Shown in pieces: positions 12,356-22,300 of a DNA stretch of 51,176 nucleotides. The stretch is taken from NCBI GenBank assembly GCA_019155205.2, contig JAHNZQ020000004.1, positions 1,735,728-1,786,903 of the forward strand. The letters run 5' to 3'. The stretch comes from Gracilaria vermiculophylla (taxonomy: Eukaryota; Rhodophyta; Florideophyceae; Gracilariales; Gracilariaceae). The notes under the pieces were generated by a model that worked only from the letters and a program-made list of their open reading frames with translations, was not told the origin of the DNA and ran no database searches. Every line of letters begins with the position of its first letter. Position 1 is the first letter of the stretch. Both the position numbers and the translations under genes were made by a program.

Positions 12356-14071
12356 CTACTCGCATTTCACGAACTCTAAAACGGCGTTTGCTGTCGACAT
12401 CCCAGAATCCCAAGCTCCGTGAACGTACCCATTCAGACCATTATTGTTGTGAGCTTCCCCAGCGAAAAATAGACTTTGTGAAGGCTTGTTGAACTCTTCC
12501 CTATCACGAATAGTTACTGATGGTGATATGCCGCCGTATGATCCTCTGAAATATTGATCGCGAAGAAAATGTGGTATCTCAAGGAGTATGACGTCATCTT
12601 TGTGTACGACTCTGCCAAGGGCCATCGAGACGTACTCTAAGACATCCACAAGCACCTTCTGACGATTCATGCACACTAGATCTCTACTGTATGCGTCCGT
12701 TGACGTAATTATGATCGCATTTGAGCCTGGGAAGTAATTCTTCTTGTTCAAGTTCTGCAAGCTCACAAATCCTCCTTCGGAACAGTTCACTGGAATAAGA
12801 AACAGCGGATCTTTGGCGGAGAATAATGGCCGCCTAAATTGCACTAGTATCTTAAGATAGTCTGCCATTATGTGCTTAGATATCGCAAGTTTCCTTTCGT
12901 TTGATAAATGAGGGGTAAATCGAACAGCGTTAGGATACATTGGATTTGAAAATAGCGAGGCTTGCAACACTCCTAGAGGCAGAGTCGACACAACCGCTGA
13001 CCCATATATTTTTTCTCCGGCACGGGTGATGACAAGTGCTCTCTTCTTGCCGTAAACAATATTCCGAACAGGAGAGTTGAGAAGCAGCTTGGAATTCGAG
13101 CTGTTCGTACTCTGTACACCGGCCATCGTCAGTGTTACATCCACAACGACCTTGAATCCTCTTGGATCACTCACAAAAAAGTCTACTGACTCCGGGGCTT
13201 TTGGATCGTATATTGGACTGAGATGCTGAGCAGATACATCGTTTGCGGGTACTGCATACTCAAAGTCGATTATAGATCGCATAGCAGCATGCTCTATAGG
13301 GTGAAGAGCTTCATATCCGGCCACATACAATAGTGCAGAAGCGAGGTTCAGATATTGCTCGCTGGAGGAACTTTTCTTCATTGTCCTCGTTGACTCATAC
13401 ACTTTTGACATTGCGTCTTCAAAGCGTTCCCAAACTGGATTTGCAACTGCATTGCTCACATAGCTTCCATTTTGAACAAAATAGGTGTCATCAAAGTCAG
13501 TAGCAGTGCCTTTCAGTTTAACGTACTTGTCAACAAAGTCAAAAAATGGAACACCCTTGCGGTACCCTTGCATCCAATTCGCTCCCAATTCATACTGAAA
13601 TCCTGTGCGAAGAGCCGAACACTCAGAGCATGATGCCGATGGGACGGTAACAGATCTCATGCGGCCGCCCACTCTGTCAGTAGCTTCGATTATAATAAAA
13701 GGAATGTTTTGCTTTGACAGTTCGAGGGCAACCTTCGCACCAGCAATCCCAGCACCCACAATAATCACGGGTTCTATCTGACATGATTCATTCAGCTTCT
13801 TCGCAAGAGAAGAATGATAGGATACTGAATGAGAGCATGAGCTTTGGCAGTGCATTAAGAAAATGATCATAATAATAATAGAACATCGTGAATGGTGGTT
13901 TGTGCGGAAAAAACACTGCATCATGAACGGGATGCTCAGGGCAAAGATTTCGGATGTTATACGAAAACCCGATGTAGTGATATGCGGTTTCTGCCGAGAG
14001 GAAAAACGGCAGTAATTGAAGAAGGCGGTATGCTGAAGACCTGTTTGTTTCTGCTGTATGAGAATGGACAT
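12356..14071 (-). CDS. FAD-dependent amine/polyamine oxidase, probably secreted
   Basis: An uninterrupted 571-codon ORF of the flavin amine oxidase family, which oxidises amines such as polyamines to aldehydes with H2O2 release. The Rossmann motif GAGIAG is at residues 106-111, Glu129 is placed to bind the ribose, and RVGGR is at 133-137. ELGANWMQG is at 161-169. Lys407 in YLKI sits where family members keep the flavin N5 lysine. The closing FAD motif LFFAGEAHNNNGLNGYVHG starts at 534. Met50 (13924) or Met51 is the likelier start: it puts a short basic stretch and the hydrophobic SIIIMIIFLM about 15 residues in, like a signal peptide. Starting at Met1 would add 49 residues without family similarity. 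No intron or disruption is seen. Substrate is not determinable here. It stands alone among repeats, with only the transposase gene 222 bp away. Confidence 0.9.
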   Translation of the reverse strand: MSILIQQKQTGLQHTAFFNYCRFSSRQKPHITTSGFRITSEIFALSIPFMMQCFFRTNHHSRCSIIIMIIFLMHCQSSCSHSVSYHSSLAKKLNESCQIEPVIIVGAGIAGAKVALELSKQNIPFIIIEATDRVGGRMRSVTVPSASCSECSALRTGFQYELGANWMQGYRKGVPFFDFVDKYVKLKGTATDFDDTYFVQNGSYVSNAVANPVWERFEDAMSKVYESTRTMKKSSSSEQYLNLASALLYVAGYEALHPIEHAAMRSIIDFEYAVPANDVSAQHLSPIYDPKAPESVDFFVSDPRGFKVVVDVTLTMAGVQSTNSSNSKLLLNSPVRNIVYGKKRALVITRAGEKIYGSAVVSTLPLGVLQASLFSNPMYPNAVRFTPHLSNERKLAISKHIMADYLKILVQFRRPLFSAKDPLFLIPVNCSEGGFVSLQNLNKKNYFPGSNAIIITSTDAYSRDLVCMNRQKVLVDVLEYVSMALGRVVHKDDVILLEIPHFLRDQYFRGSYGGISPSVTIRDREEFNKPSQSLFFAGEAHNNNGLNGYVHGAWDSGMSTANAVLEFVKCE

Positions 14072-14107
14072 TGATATTCATGCGACGCTGTGCCTGTTTT
14101 ACTTACA

Positions 14108-14154
14108 TTAGGTCTCCCACGCTGTTAAAGAGTATTTTCGTAGTTGAGACCTAA
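14108..14154. repeat. Hairpin between oxidase and transposase genes
   Basis: A perfect 9-bp inverted repeat, TTAGGTCTC / GAGACCTAA, around a 29-base loop. It lies upstream of the oxidase start and downstream of the transposase stop. It could act at the end of the transposase transcript or be chance. No terminal-repeat partner was found on the other side of the transposase. Confidence 0.5.
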
Positions 14155-14293
14155 AACTCTATTACTTTGTAGGTGGGTAATCATCTACAAATTACGATGA
14201 ATCACTATATTTGGGCAGTATACACCTTGCAAGAGAAAGAGTGTAATTTAATAACAAATATACCATAATTGCGTAGTAAAGCGATCGTTGTGC

Positions 14294-15583
14294 TTATACT
14301 TCATCTTCAGGTGCTAAAGTTTCGTCATAAGAACAGGCGCCGCCAAACTTTGTGTCCAGACGCATTCGTTTTTTCTGACGATACTTTCGTTGAACCTCTC
14401 GGCGTTTTGCAGCCATAGATTCACCGATGTGATAAAGACGATTGCGAAGACGAATATACGTTTCCAAATCCTTCTCGCGTAGAGGATACCAGCGCACATT
14501 TAGATTCGTGAGAGCAACAGCCAACTGCATAAAACAATTATAAAGCTTCTCTCCATATCTCCATTTGCCTGCAAAAACACCCCATAGACCTACCAGACGT
14601 CCAAAAAAGTTCTCAATCAGGACCCTATTAGCGGAAATTTTCCTGTTACGAGAATTCTGTTCCGCAGTCAAAATTCCATGGGGAAGCTTCCTAGTCGGGT
14701 GAATCAAACGTACATGAAATTCTCCTACTTGGTATCCCTTGTCTGCCAAAACGGCCCATTGATTCTCGTACTTATCCACCAGCTCTCCAATGTCCGGTAT
14801 ATCTTTCTCCGTTGTTCTCTTCTCTAACGCAGTCTGGTGAAATTCCAGATTCTCGTAGAATATGTCCACATCCGCTTTCGAACCAGGGTAGTGGTCGGTC
14901 AAACCCAGCACCATTCCATTAGACATGACTGACATCTCCGTTTTAAAGCCATAAAGCTTATGTTTGCCGCTATAATAAACTTTGCCTTCCTGCATGTTTC
15001 CACTTGGGAGATTTGACTGCTGAAAGAATACATCCGTTGCGTACCGGGCATATTTGTGATGCTTAAAAGTTTTGTTGTTCTTCACCAGTTTACCTAGACC
15101 GTATTTGACGTCCAAATCGTAAATGAAGCTTTGTAAAATATCATCGGCAACTACCTGAATGAAGCGGGTGATCATTCTTTCAAAGATAGGTCCTTTTATT
15201 TTAAACATTCTTCCTAGAAAGTCCCATTGTCCTCCATGCTTGAGAGTAGCCAAGGCCATGAATAAAACATCTTTGGGAGTGTACTGGTATCGACGACCGC
15301 GCCCAATGTTCCATTTACCTCGCACATTTGCTTCTATACCGTTCCAAAGAGCATCGAATTCAGGTGTAGTGAAGTTTGTCATCTCACGAATGGCGCTAGA
15401 ACCCCCGTCGCGAAAGAATGAGTCGTATATTGGACAAGGCGAGTCCGCGTTTTCATCGCTATCGGTCAGATCAGGCTCACAGTTGTATTTTTCAAGCTCT
15501 GTATCTCGTGCAATTCGCGCATCGGCAAGAAGCTCCAATGCAGTACGAGTTTCATCAGTAGACAACGGAAGATTGGTAGGCAT
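14294..15583 (-). CDS. PIF/Harbinger-like transposase (DDE_4 superfamily), intact
   Basis: An intact 429-codon ORF. The nuclease core begins at YATDV (Asp184), continues with YSGKHKLYGFK (204-214), has the second Asp in VLADKGYQ (Asp281) and the Glu in RVLIENFFGR (Glu324). All three acidic residues of the DDE triad are therefore present. Residues about 60-150 should form the helical DNA-binding part. The tail AAKRREVQRKYRQKKRMR (391-408) is basic and could be a nuclear localisation signal. It is related to the relic at 3374-4383. Terminal inverted repeats and a 3-bp duplication, expected of a mobile Harbinger, were not found by eye. A mobile element with undetected ends and a domesticated gene of the HARBI1 kind both remain possible. 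Confidence 0.85.
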   Translation of the reverse strand: MPTNLPLSTDETRTALELLADARIARDTELEKYNCEPDLTDSDENADSPCPIYDSFFRDGGSSAIREMTNFTTPEFDALWNGIEANVRGKWNIGRGRRYQYTPKDVLFMALATLKHGGQWDFLGRMFKIKGPIFERMITRFIQVVADDILQSFIYDLDVKYGLGKLVKNNKTFKHHKYARYATDVFFQQSNLPSGNMQEGKVYYSGKHKLYGFKTEMSVMSNGMVLGLTDHYPGSKADVDIFYENLEFHQTALEKRTTEKDIPDIGELVDKYENQWAVLADKGYQVGEFHVRLIHPTRKLPHGILTAEQNSRNRKISANRVLIENFFGRLVGLWGVFAGKWRYGEKLYNCFMQLAVALTNLNVRWYPLREKDLETYIRLRNRLYHIGESMAAKRREVQRKYRQKKRMRLDTKFGGACSYDETLAPEDEV

Positions 15584-16217
15584 TTTTGTGATTGAAGGAC
15601 TTTATGTTGCTGTATATGGTGCACTAGAAGATTTGGAAAGTATCATGCAGTGGTTTGTACAGTCGAAGACTCATGAAATACACAATGACTCACTCATTAC
15701 AAATGACGAACAGTAGTATATATTTTTAATGAGATCGTTGTGTAAATATTGCGAGAGATGTATTGAATTGAAATTGATATATTGGTCACCACATTACTGC
15801 GCAGCTGAAAGTCACTATAGTTGAGTCAGGGAACTGCGTCCCGATGTAATGAAAGGTTTGGAAACAATCGTTCCCAACTAATACGTCGGATGCTGCTTTA
15901 TTGAATTCTAACAACGCAAGTGGTCTATTATATATCACTTCCGCCCCCACAGAAATACAGACGGATCTGCGAAATGGGACAGGTGGGATTCCGTGAACGG
16001 CATTAAAAGAAAACAGTTATACTTCAATGGTCACCGATGCGTCAGTCTACTGTAATTTGTACATTAATAACACCTATCGCGGCGATAGCACGGTGCTGTA
16101 AACGGACGATAGTATCGATAACACGGAGCTGGAGGCGGGCGATAGAGTCGCTCGCCTACAGCTCCGTAGTGTCATTTCAAGATTCAACTGAAACCTTGGC
16201 TCTGATTGACGTTGATA
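15584..16217. other. Spacer with fold-back sequences
   Basis: No gene is supported. The part from 16078 to 16172 is rich in short inverted repeats (CTATCGC/GGCGATAG, GATAGTATCGATA and the hairpin annotated separately). Confidence 0.45.
16121..16172. repeat. Long imperfect hairpin
   Basis: The left arm 16121-16142 and right arm 16148-16172 pair over about 20 positions, with two mismatches and a small bulge, around the 5-base loop TAGAG. Core pairing is GGAGCTG/CAGCTCC and GGCG/CGCC. It ends 47 bp before the Tc1 element. It could be a remnant fold-back element or a transcribed hairpin. Confidence 0.6.
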
Positions 16218-16345
16218 TACAGTGCGTTTCAAAAACATATTACCCCTCAAAAGTGCGCCAAAACTGTACTGTAGACTAGATTTTGCACATAGTCTATGTA
16301 GAATCGTTTCAAAAAGATATGTACACCGTCTTCTTTATAGTAAAA

Positions 16346-16840
16346 ATGGCTCGACGCCCGCCACTTTTCAAGCATAAACAGCTTCAAATCGTTAAGTTAA
16401 ACGCCGAGAAACATTCCTACAGTGCTATCGCTAAAACAATAAAGCCTTCTAGGGTCACAATTGCTACTTTTCTATAAAACCCGACTTTATAGTGCTTAAA
16501 ATCATTTTCTGGACGTCCAGAGAAGCTCAGCCCGGTATATAAGAGAGGTATTAAAAAGGAAGCTGTGCCAAAGAAAAGTATNNNNNNNNNNNNNNNNNNN
16601 NNNNNNNNNNNNNNNNNNNNNNNNNNNNNNNNNNNNNNNNNNNNNNNNNNNNNNNNNNNNNNNNNNNNNNNNNNNNNNNNNATCTATAACAGTTTCAACT
16701 GTGGAAAACTACATCAATTCGATGCCGAAACGCTGAATTAGCGTTATACAGCAAAAAGGATGCAAAATAAACTATTGATCGTCGCGCAGTAAAGATTTGT
16801 TATTGATGGTCATATGTTTTTGAAACGTTTTTTTGACTTT
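16346..16840 (+). pseudogene. Tc1 transposase relic split by the gap
   Basis: It begins MARRPPLFKHKQLQIVKLNA, the helix-turn-helix part of a Tc1 transposase, and stops at 16475-16477; further matching sequence follows out of frame to the gap. After the gap the C-terminal end resumes (FDAETLN...YTAKRMQNKLL), matching the end of the transposase in the other copy. The DDE catalytic core is not present in the visible sequence. Confidence 0.75.
16582..16681. other. Assembly gap of 100 N
   Basis: Exactly 100 undetermined bases, which suggests a placeholder size rather than a measured one. It falls inside the Tc1 copy, probably because the repeat could not be resolved. Confidence 0.95.
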
Positions 16841-16937
16841 AATTTTTTCTGAAACCGATTTTTGTAGGCGTACAGTATACATTTGTTCGTTTTTTTGAGA
16901 TTTCACAGCATGTCGTATGTTTTTGAAACAGTCTGTA

Positions 16938-17598
16938 CGGACTAACGTAGCTAATTTAAGGATCCGAAATGTGACTCCCACAGATGCTTGTTGCGGTGTA
17001 TTTGAAGGAGATAAGATAGCATGTGAAACGAGCTTGGTTTCTAAAGCCAATTATATCGCCTGGAAAAGTGCTGTTGGTCAAGAACCTCTTGGATATGCTT
17101 CAGTCACTCATGACGCAGGAGTCTTGTAAGAATATATTTCTTCGAACAGTGTAGATATTGGGGCATGCGACGGCAAAGTATTGGCCAGAAGCGGCAGGAG
17201 CTGTTCATAAGACCTTTCTAGCAAATAAAAAGCAGTAACGCAACGCTTCGCTGTCACCAAATGATTTACCTTTATGTCATATTGTACTCTAGTTCAAAAA
17301 TATTGAGCAAAAAAGTAGCGAAGATCTAAAATTTCGTGACAAAATCTAAATCTTAAAAAAATATTACAAAACAAAGAGGTACCTTAACAATATATATAAA
17401 TAAATGCATAAATTAATTAGAACAACGGGTAATGACGCCTATATTTAATAGATGTGCAAAGATTTGAAGTTCTTCATTCTTGTTCCCAAAAAAAGTTTCT
17501 TATCTTTTTAAAAATGGGTTCCAGTGCTCTAGAACACGCCGCAAAAGGTTTTAGATGTTTTTGTACAAACACAATTGTTTAAAAGAAAGTGCGCTCCA
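16938..17598. other. Spacer; short possible coding remnant
   Basis: From 16938 to 17129 the plus strand stays open and reads like a protein fragment (...GDKIACETSLVSKANYIAWK...), but I recognise no family. The rest to 17598 is AT-rich and contains nothing I can identify. Confidence 0.35.
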
Positions 17599-17970
17599 TG
17601 TAACAATCTAGAATAGTCTAGGTTATTCTAGGCTGTTCTGGACGCATGCCAGCAAGGCATATTTAGCGTGGCATTTATGTTTTTAGTTTTTATTTCGCGT
17701 GTAGAATTTTATGTTGCATTGCTGTAACGCATCTAGAGATTTCTAATTAGTGTTCTAGAAGAGTTTACAGCAATTGAGAAGCATCTAGCTAGTACATTTG
17801 ATATCTGTGATTCTGCCACCTTTTAGGGGGGTACAATTCTCTCTCTATATAAGAGGTGGTAGATGCCAAGTAGCGGCACCAATACCCAACCAACGAATAT
17901 TAATCAAGGAAAGTCATCACTTAAGTTTATTCCACCTGTCTTCCTTTGCCCCAACTGGTCTTTCGTTTCA
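17599..17970 (+). repeat. 5' LTR of gypsy B
   Basis: TGTAACAATCTAGAATAGTC...TTTCGTTTCA, collinear with 23108-23476 with scattered substitutions. TATATAAGAGGT at about 17846 is a likely TATA box. Confidence 0.95.
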
Positions 17971-17971
17971 C

Positions 17972-17979
17972 TGGTAGCA
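17972..17979 (+). promoter_or_regulatory. Primer binding site (tRNA-iMet type)
   Basis: TGGTAGCA one base after the LTR, as in gypsy A. Confidence 0.65.
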
Positions 17980-18529
17980 TCGCTCAGTTGGCCGAAAGTA
18001 GTCAGGTTGTACCACGACTGTGGACTGGAGTGCCAGTCGTTGGTAAGTCACCACCTGTGGGCTGGAGTGTCAGGTGTGTGAAAGTATTCTAGTTCTGCAG
18101 GGGGAACTAGATAGGCAGGAAGGTATCTCCAATATCTTTGCCTACTTTGATTGTGGTTGTTCTGCGCCGAGTCGCCTAACGTATCCTCAAACAACCCTCT
18201 CGACTATTGGCTGTTCGCCAGGTCGACCGACTGAGACAAGGGTTCGAGTAACGCGCTGTAGGTTTGATCAGGTAGGAGCACCATAGTCAGGTAGTGCAGT
18301 CATTGCGAAGTATTTTTCGGTGGGCTCGAGATCATTTCCTATAAGGAAAGGACACCGAAAGGTCTTTGACAAAAGACTGGTGGGGATATCCCGAACAGAT
18401 ATTGATCGCCGTAACTCTCGAGTGTGGGTTACGAAGAGTTGCTCTTAGCACTCTCATGCGAGAAGAGGACCCGTCGCCTTGGGATGGCTCCCTACAAGTA
18501 TCAAATAAATATTAATTCATGAGAGAAGT
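17980..18529 (+). other. Gypsy B untranslated leader
   Basis: About 550 bp between primer site and gag with no long ORF. It shares blocks with the gypsy A leader. Confidence 0.6.
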
Positions 18530-19390
18530 TTGCAAAAGAAGAAAAAGAGTTGGTTTAAGATGTCGTTTTTAAAGCCGAATAAGCCGGAGCAGTTCAAGAG
18601 CACTCGGGAAAGACTCATCGTGGAAACGTGGTTGTACCAGCTCGAACAATACTTAGCACTTGTTCAAATGCAAAACACAGAGTTGGTGTTAAATGATGGA
18701 ACGAAGATTATGTATGCTACAACCTTGTTTGTGGGCACAGCTGCAAGTTGCTGGTTCATGAAGGTTTCCGCTAATGCAGTCCCAGATTCCTTTAAATAGT
18801 TCAAGGATCTGGTAATAGCTGAGTTCATTCCCGCTGATAGTATTCGACGTGCAAGAGACAAGTTAGGGTCTTTACATCAGAAGTATTTTGTTGCAGCTTA
18901 TCTTTCAGAGTTTAGAAATGTGGCTCTGAGCATCCCAGGAATTGCAATGGATGAAATGTTAGATAAGTTTGTCACTGGAATGAATCCGCAAGTTAGACTA
19001 GAAGTCGTTAAAGGTAATTTTACGAACGTCGAAGTAGCCGCCTAAATTGCTTTAAATGTTGACAGCGCTTTACGTGGATCTGGCATGTTCTAATGATTTG
19101 CTGAACAGTCGAGTTATGTTCCAAATCAGGCTCCCGTTCCAATGGAGATAGGTAACGTAAAAAGAAGGTACAACAATAGTCAAAGACGAAGCAGGAATAA
19201 TGGATTTGATCTGAAGAAATAGAAGTGGTACAAAGAGAACCGCTGCTTCACATGTCATAAAGTAGGCTGTAGGACGTCGAAACATGATGACCGTAAGAAT
19301 ATAATTGCATCGAATAATGCTCAAGTTATTGACAGTGACTCGGAAAACTAAGAGGTCCGCCGAAAGAAAAAAACGCTCCGGTTGGACCAA
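18530..19390 (+). pseudogene. Gypsy B gag with in-frame stops
   Basis: The capsid-type ORF opens at 18530; an internal start at 18560 gives MSFLKPNKPEQFKS. It is stopped by TAG 18797-18799 but continues in the same frame (FKDLVIAEFIPADS...) through TAA 19043-19045, TAA-TGA 19091-19096 and TAG 19220-19222. At about 19232-19275 comes the zinc knuckle CFTCHKVGCRTSKH, spaced C-x2-C-x4-C-x4-H rather than the retroviral CCHC order. Most stops are explained by a single C-to-T change in a Gln or Arg codon. Gag would form the particle that packages the RNA. Confidence 0.85.
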
Positions 19391-19392
19391 GT

Positions 19393-22300
19393 ATGAGTGA
19401 CTTTAACCGTCTTGTTGCAGAGGTTAGGCAGCTAAGACAAGGTATACAGAGTCTAGTGTTGGAAGAAGAGATTTACACTGGTGATAGCTCTGAAATGGAG
19501 AAGAGTCAAAGAAATCATGCGATAAGAGTCTCGAAGACTAGTTTGGAGTCCAATACTATCGTTAAGTGTCGTGGAAACAATATCCTAGTTAATTAGGATT
19601 CAATTCCAATTGAAAAAATGATCATACTCAATGGGACATTGAATGATGTAAAAGTGTCTATCCTCAAAGATGACGGATGTAATACAAACGTGGTATCAAG
19701 GGACTTCGCAGCTGGAAACAAGGAAAAGTTACGAATTAAACGAGTCAATGTTACTGTCAATCATTCGAGCAAGAAATCAATGGAAGAAGCGTCGGAAGTC
19801 GTCCTAGAAGCAACAATGAAGATTGGTTCCCATCTGTACAAATCCAATTGGGTTGTCGCAGATTGTAGATATGATGTGGTTCTTGGAATTCCATGGCATG
19901 TTGCCAACAATCCTGATATAGACTATCAAGAACGGGTTGTTAAGATTGGCAAAGACGTGGTTCCAATGACTGAGGATAATTCGAGCGAGTAAGTAAGAGT
20001 CACAAGCATTGGAGTTAAGAAGTTCCGGAACGTGATTAGGAGAAAAAATCGTGGGAGTGATTTTAATTTATATCAACTCGTTGATGTGAATGAGTTGAAA
20101 TTGACTAAACCCTTAGCATTCGAAGGTCAAAAGCATGTTAATTTGGAAAGTCTGTTGTCTCGATTTAAAGATGTCTTCAAAGGGGAACTACCTGCTGGAC
20201 TTCCACCAAAAAGAAGTGTGGATCATGATATTGAGGTTGAGAAAGGTTCTAAGCCTCCTAATCGTCCATTGTTTCAGTTTTCCCCGGCGGAGTTGAATGC
20301 TGTAAAGAAATATGTGGAAGATTTGCTGAGAAATAAGAAGATTAGGCCGAGTAAGTCACCGTATGGATCGCCGTTATTCTTCGTCCAAGAGAAAGACATA
20401 TTGAGAGGATTGGTCGATTATCGAGCTCTTAATCGAATCACAAAAAGGAACGATGCGCCATTGCCTAGGTCAGATGGGATGTTTGATAGGCTTGGTGACG
20501 CAAGAGTCTTCTCAAAGGTGGACTTGAAAACTGGTTTCCATCAGATACGGGTGAAGCCTGAGGATGTTAAAAACACCGCGTTCAATACGCAGTACGGACA
20601 GTTTGAGTATCTTGTTATGCCGATTGGTTTATGTAATGCCCCGGCTACTTTCCAGTCGTTGATGAACCGTATCTTCTATAATTGTATTGATGCATTTTTG
20701 GTTGTGTACATTGATGATCTTCTAATATTCAGCAAGGATTAAGAAAGCCATTTCAAGCATCTGGAATTCGTACTAACTCGCCTGAAAGAACATGAGCTTT
20801 ATGTTTCTCCGAAGAAATGTGATTTTCTGAAAACAGAGATAGACTTTTTGGGTTTCACAGTCGACAAAGATGGTCTTCGCATTTACCCAGAAAAATTCGA
20901 GGTTTTGAGAACATAACCGAAGCCGAAAACTGTTACAGACATTAGAAGATTTATTGGCTTACTTCAATTCTTTCGCAGGTTCATTCCCAAGTTGTCGGAA
21001 ATTGCAGCCCCATTACCGGATCTGAAAAAGGAAGATATCGGTGTTGGCAAATAGAATGAGAAGTGTGATGAAGCATTCCAAAAGTTGAAAGAAGCCATCA
21101 CCCAAGCCCCTATTCATGTTGCCCCAGACTGGAACAAGAGTTTTCGAGGTCATGTTGATGCCTCGCAATATGCGGTTGGAGGAACTTTAACACAATTAGA
21201 TTACAATGGAAAGGATCGTGTTATTGCCTTCTATTCTAAAAAGTTGTCTCCTACTGAGAGAGCTTATTCCGCAAATGATAGGGAGCTTCTTGGTTTTATA
21301 TCTTTTCTTCAGAGGTTCAGATGTTATTTGGAAGGTTCATCGTTTGAGATTCTAACTGCCAATTAAGTCCTGAAGCATTTATTCACCAAGCCTAAGTTAA
21401 GTCGAAAAGAGGCACGGTACATTGAAACGCCTGGTAATTTTGGCATATTTCCGATTACATTGAAGCAAGGAAAGATTCTTGTAGTTGGTGATGCTTTGTC
21501 AAAAGCTCCTCATATGACCAACCCTAAGGATATGGATAACCCTTCAGTTAACGATGTGAAAGTTTTATCTTTTGATCTTGATGATATTCTTATCAGTTAT
21601 GATGATGATCAGTTCTTTGGACCTATAGTTAGAGCATTAGATGGAAACTGGCCTTCTGATGAGATTAAGAAGTTACAGCTTGAAAAGATAATTCATATGT
21701 ATAAGCGAGAAGGAAAACGACTGATGTATGGTAAGAAACTGTGTGTTCCAAGGAAGAGTATTTCGGATATTCTGCAGCTAGCGCATGATTCGAAAATAAG
21801 TGGACATTTTGCTTTTGCGAAGACTTTATCGAGGCTTTCGAACTATCATTGGAGACATACGACACGTGATGTTCGAAATTATGTGCAAGAAGGCCTTCGA
21901 TGTCAGCAAGCAAAAGATTCGAATCAGAATAAAATGGCAGTTCCCACGTCATTAGATATGCCTGAAAGAAGATGTGGATCTCTAGCTACTGACTTTATTG
22001 TACACGTTCCAAGGACTAAGAATGGAAAAGATGCAGTCACAACTTGGGTTGATCGTCTTACAAGAAGAGTTCATTTCATTCCTTGTATTGTGAATGACAC
22101 GGTAGTAGATGTGGCTACTTCATTCTTCAACAACATATTCAAACTCCGTGGCTTACCAAATAACATTGTTTCAGACAGAGATCCTAAGATCACTTCAAAG
22201 TTCTGGGAAATTGTGATGAAGCTCTGTGAAGTAAAGTTGAAGATGTCCACAAGTCGTCATCCGCTGACAGATGGTGCATCAGAGATTATGAACCAAATGG

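Larger units (their letters stand above)
16220..16935 (+). mobile_element. Tc1 transposon, internally deleted copy
   Basis: Bounded by TA dinucleotides (16218-16219 and 16936-16937). The ends are CAGTGCGTTTCAAAAACATA on the left and the inverted TATGTTTTTGAAACAGTCTG on the right, i.e. about 20-bp inverted repeats with a few differences. The same ends occur in the 1278-bp copy at 39773-41050, of which this is a shorter relative. The middle contains the 100-N gap, so the true internal length is unknown. Confidence 0.9.

Noticed and set aside
13788..14081. A separate small gene overlapping the oxidase 5' end
   Set aside because: It is a shadow frame of the oxidase N-terminal region and has no motif of its own.
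15159..15716. A 185-codon plus-strand ORF
   Set aside because: It lies antisense to the intact transposase over most of its length and has no recognised domain.
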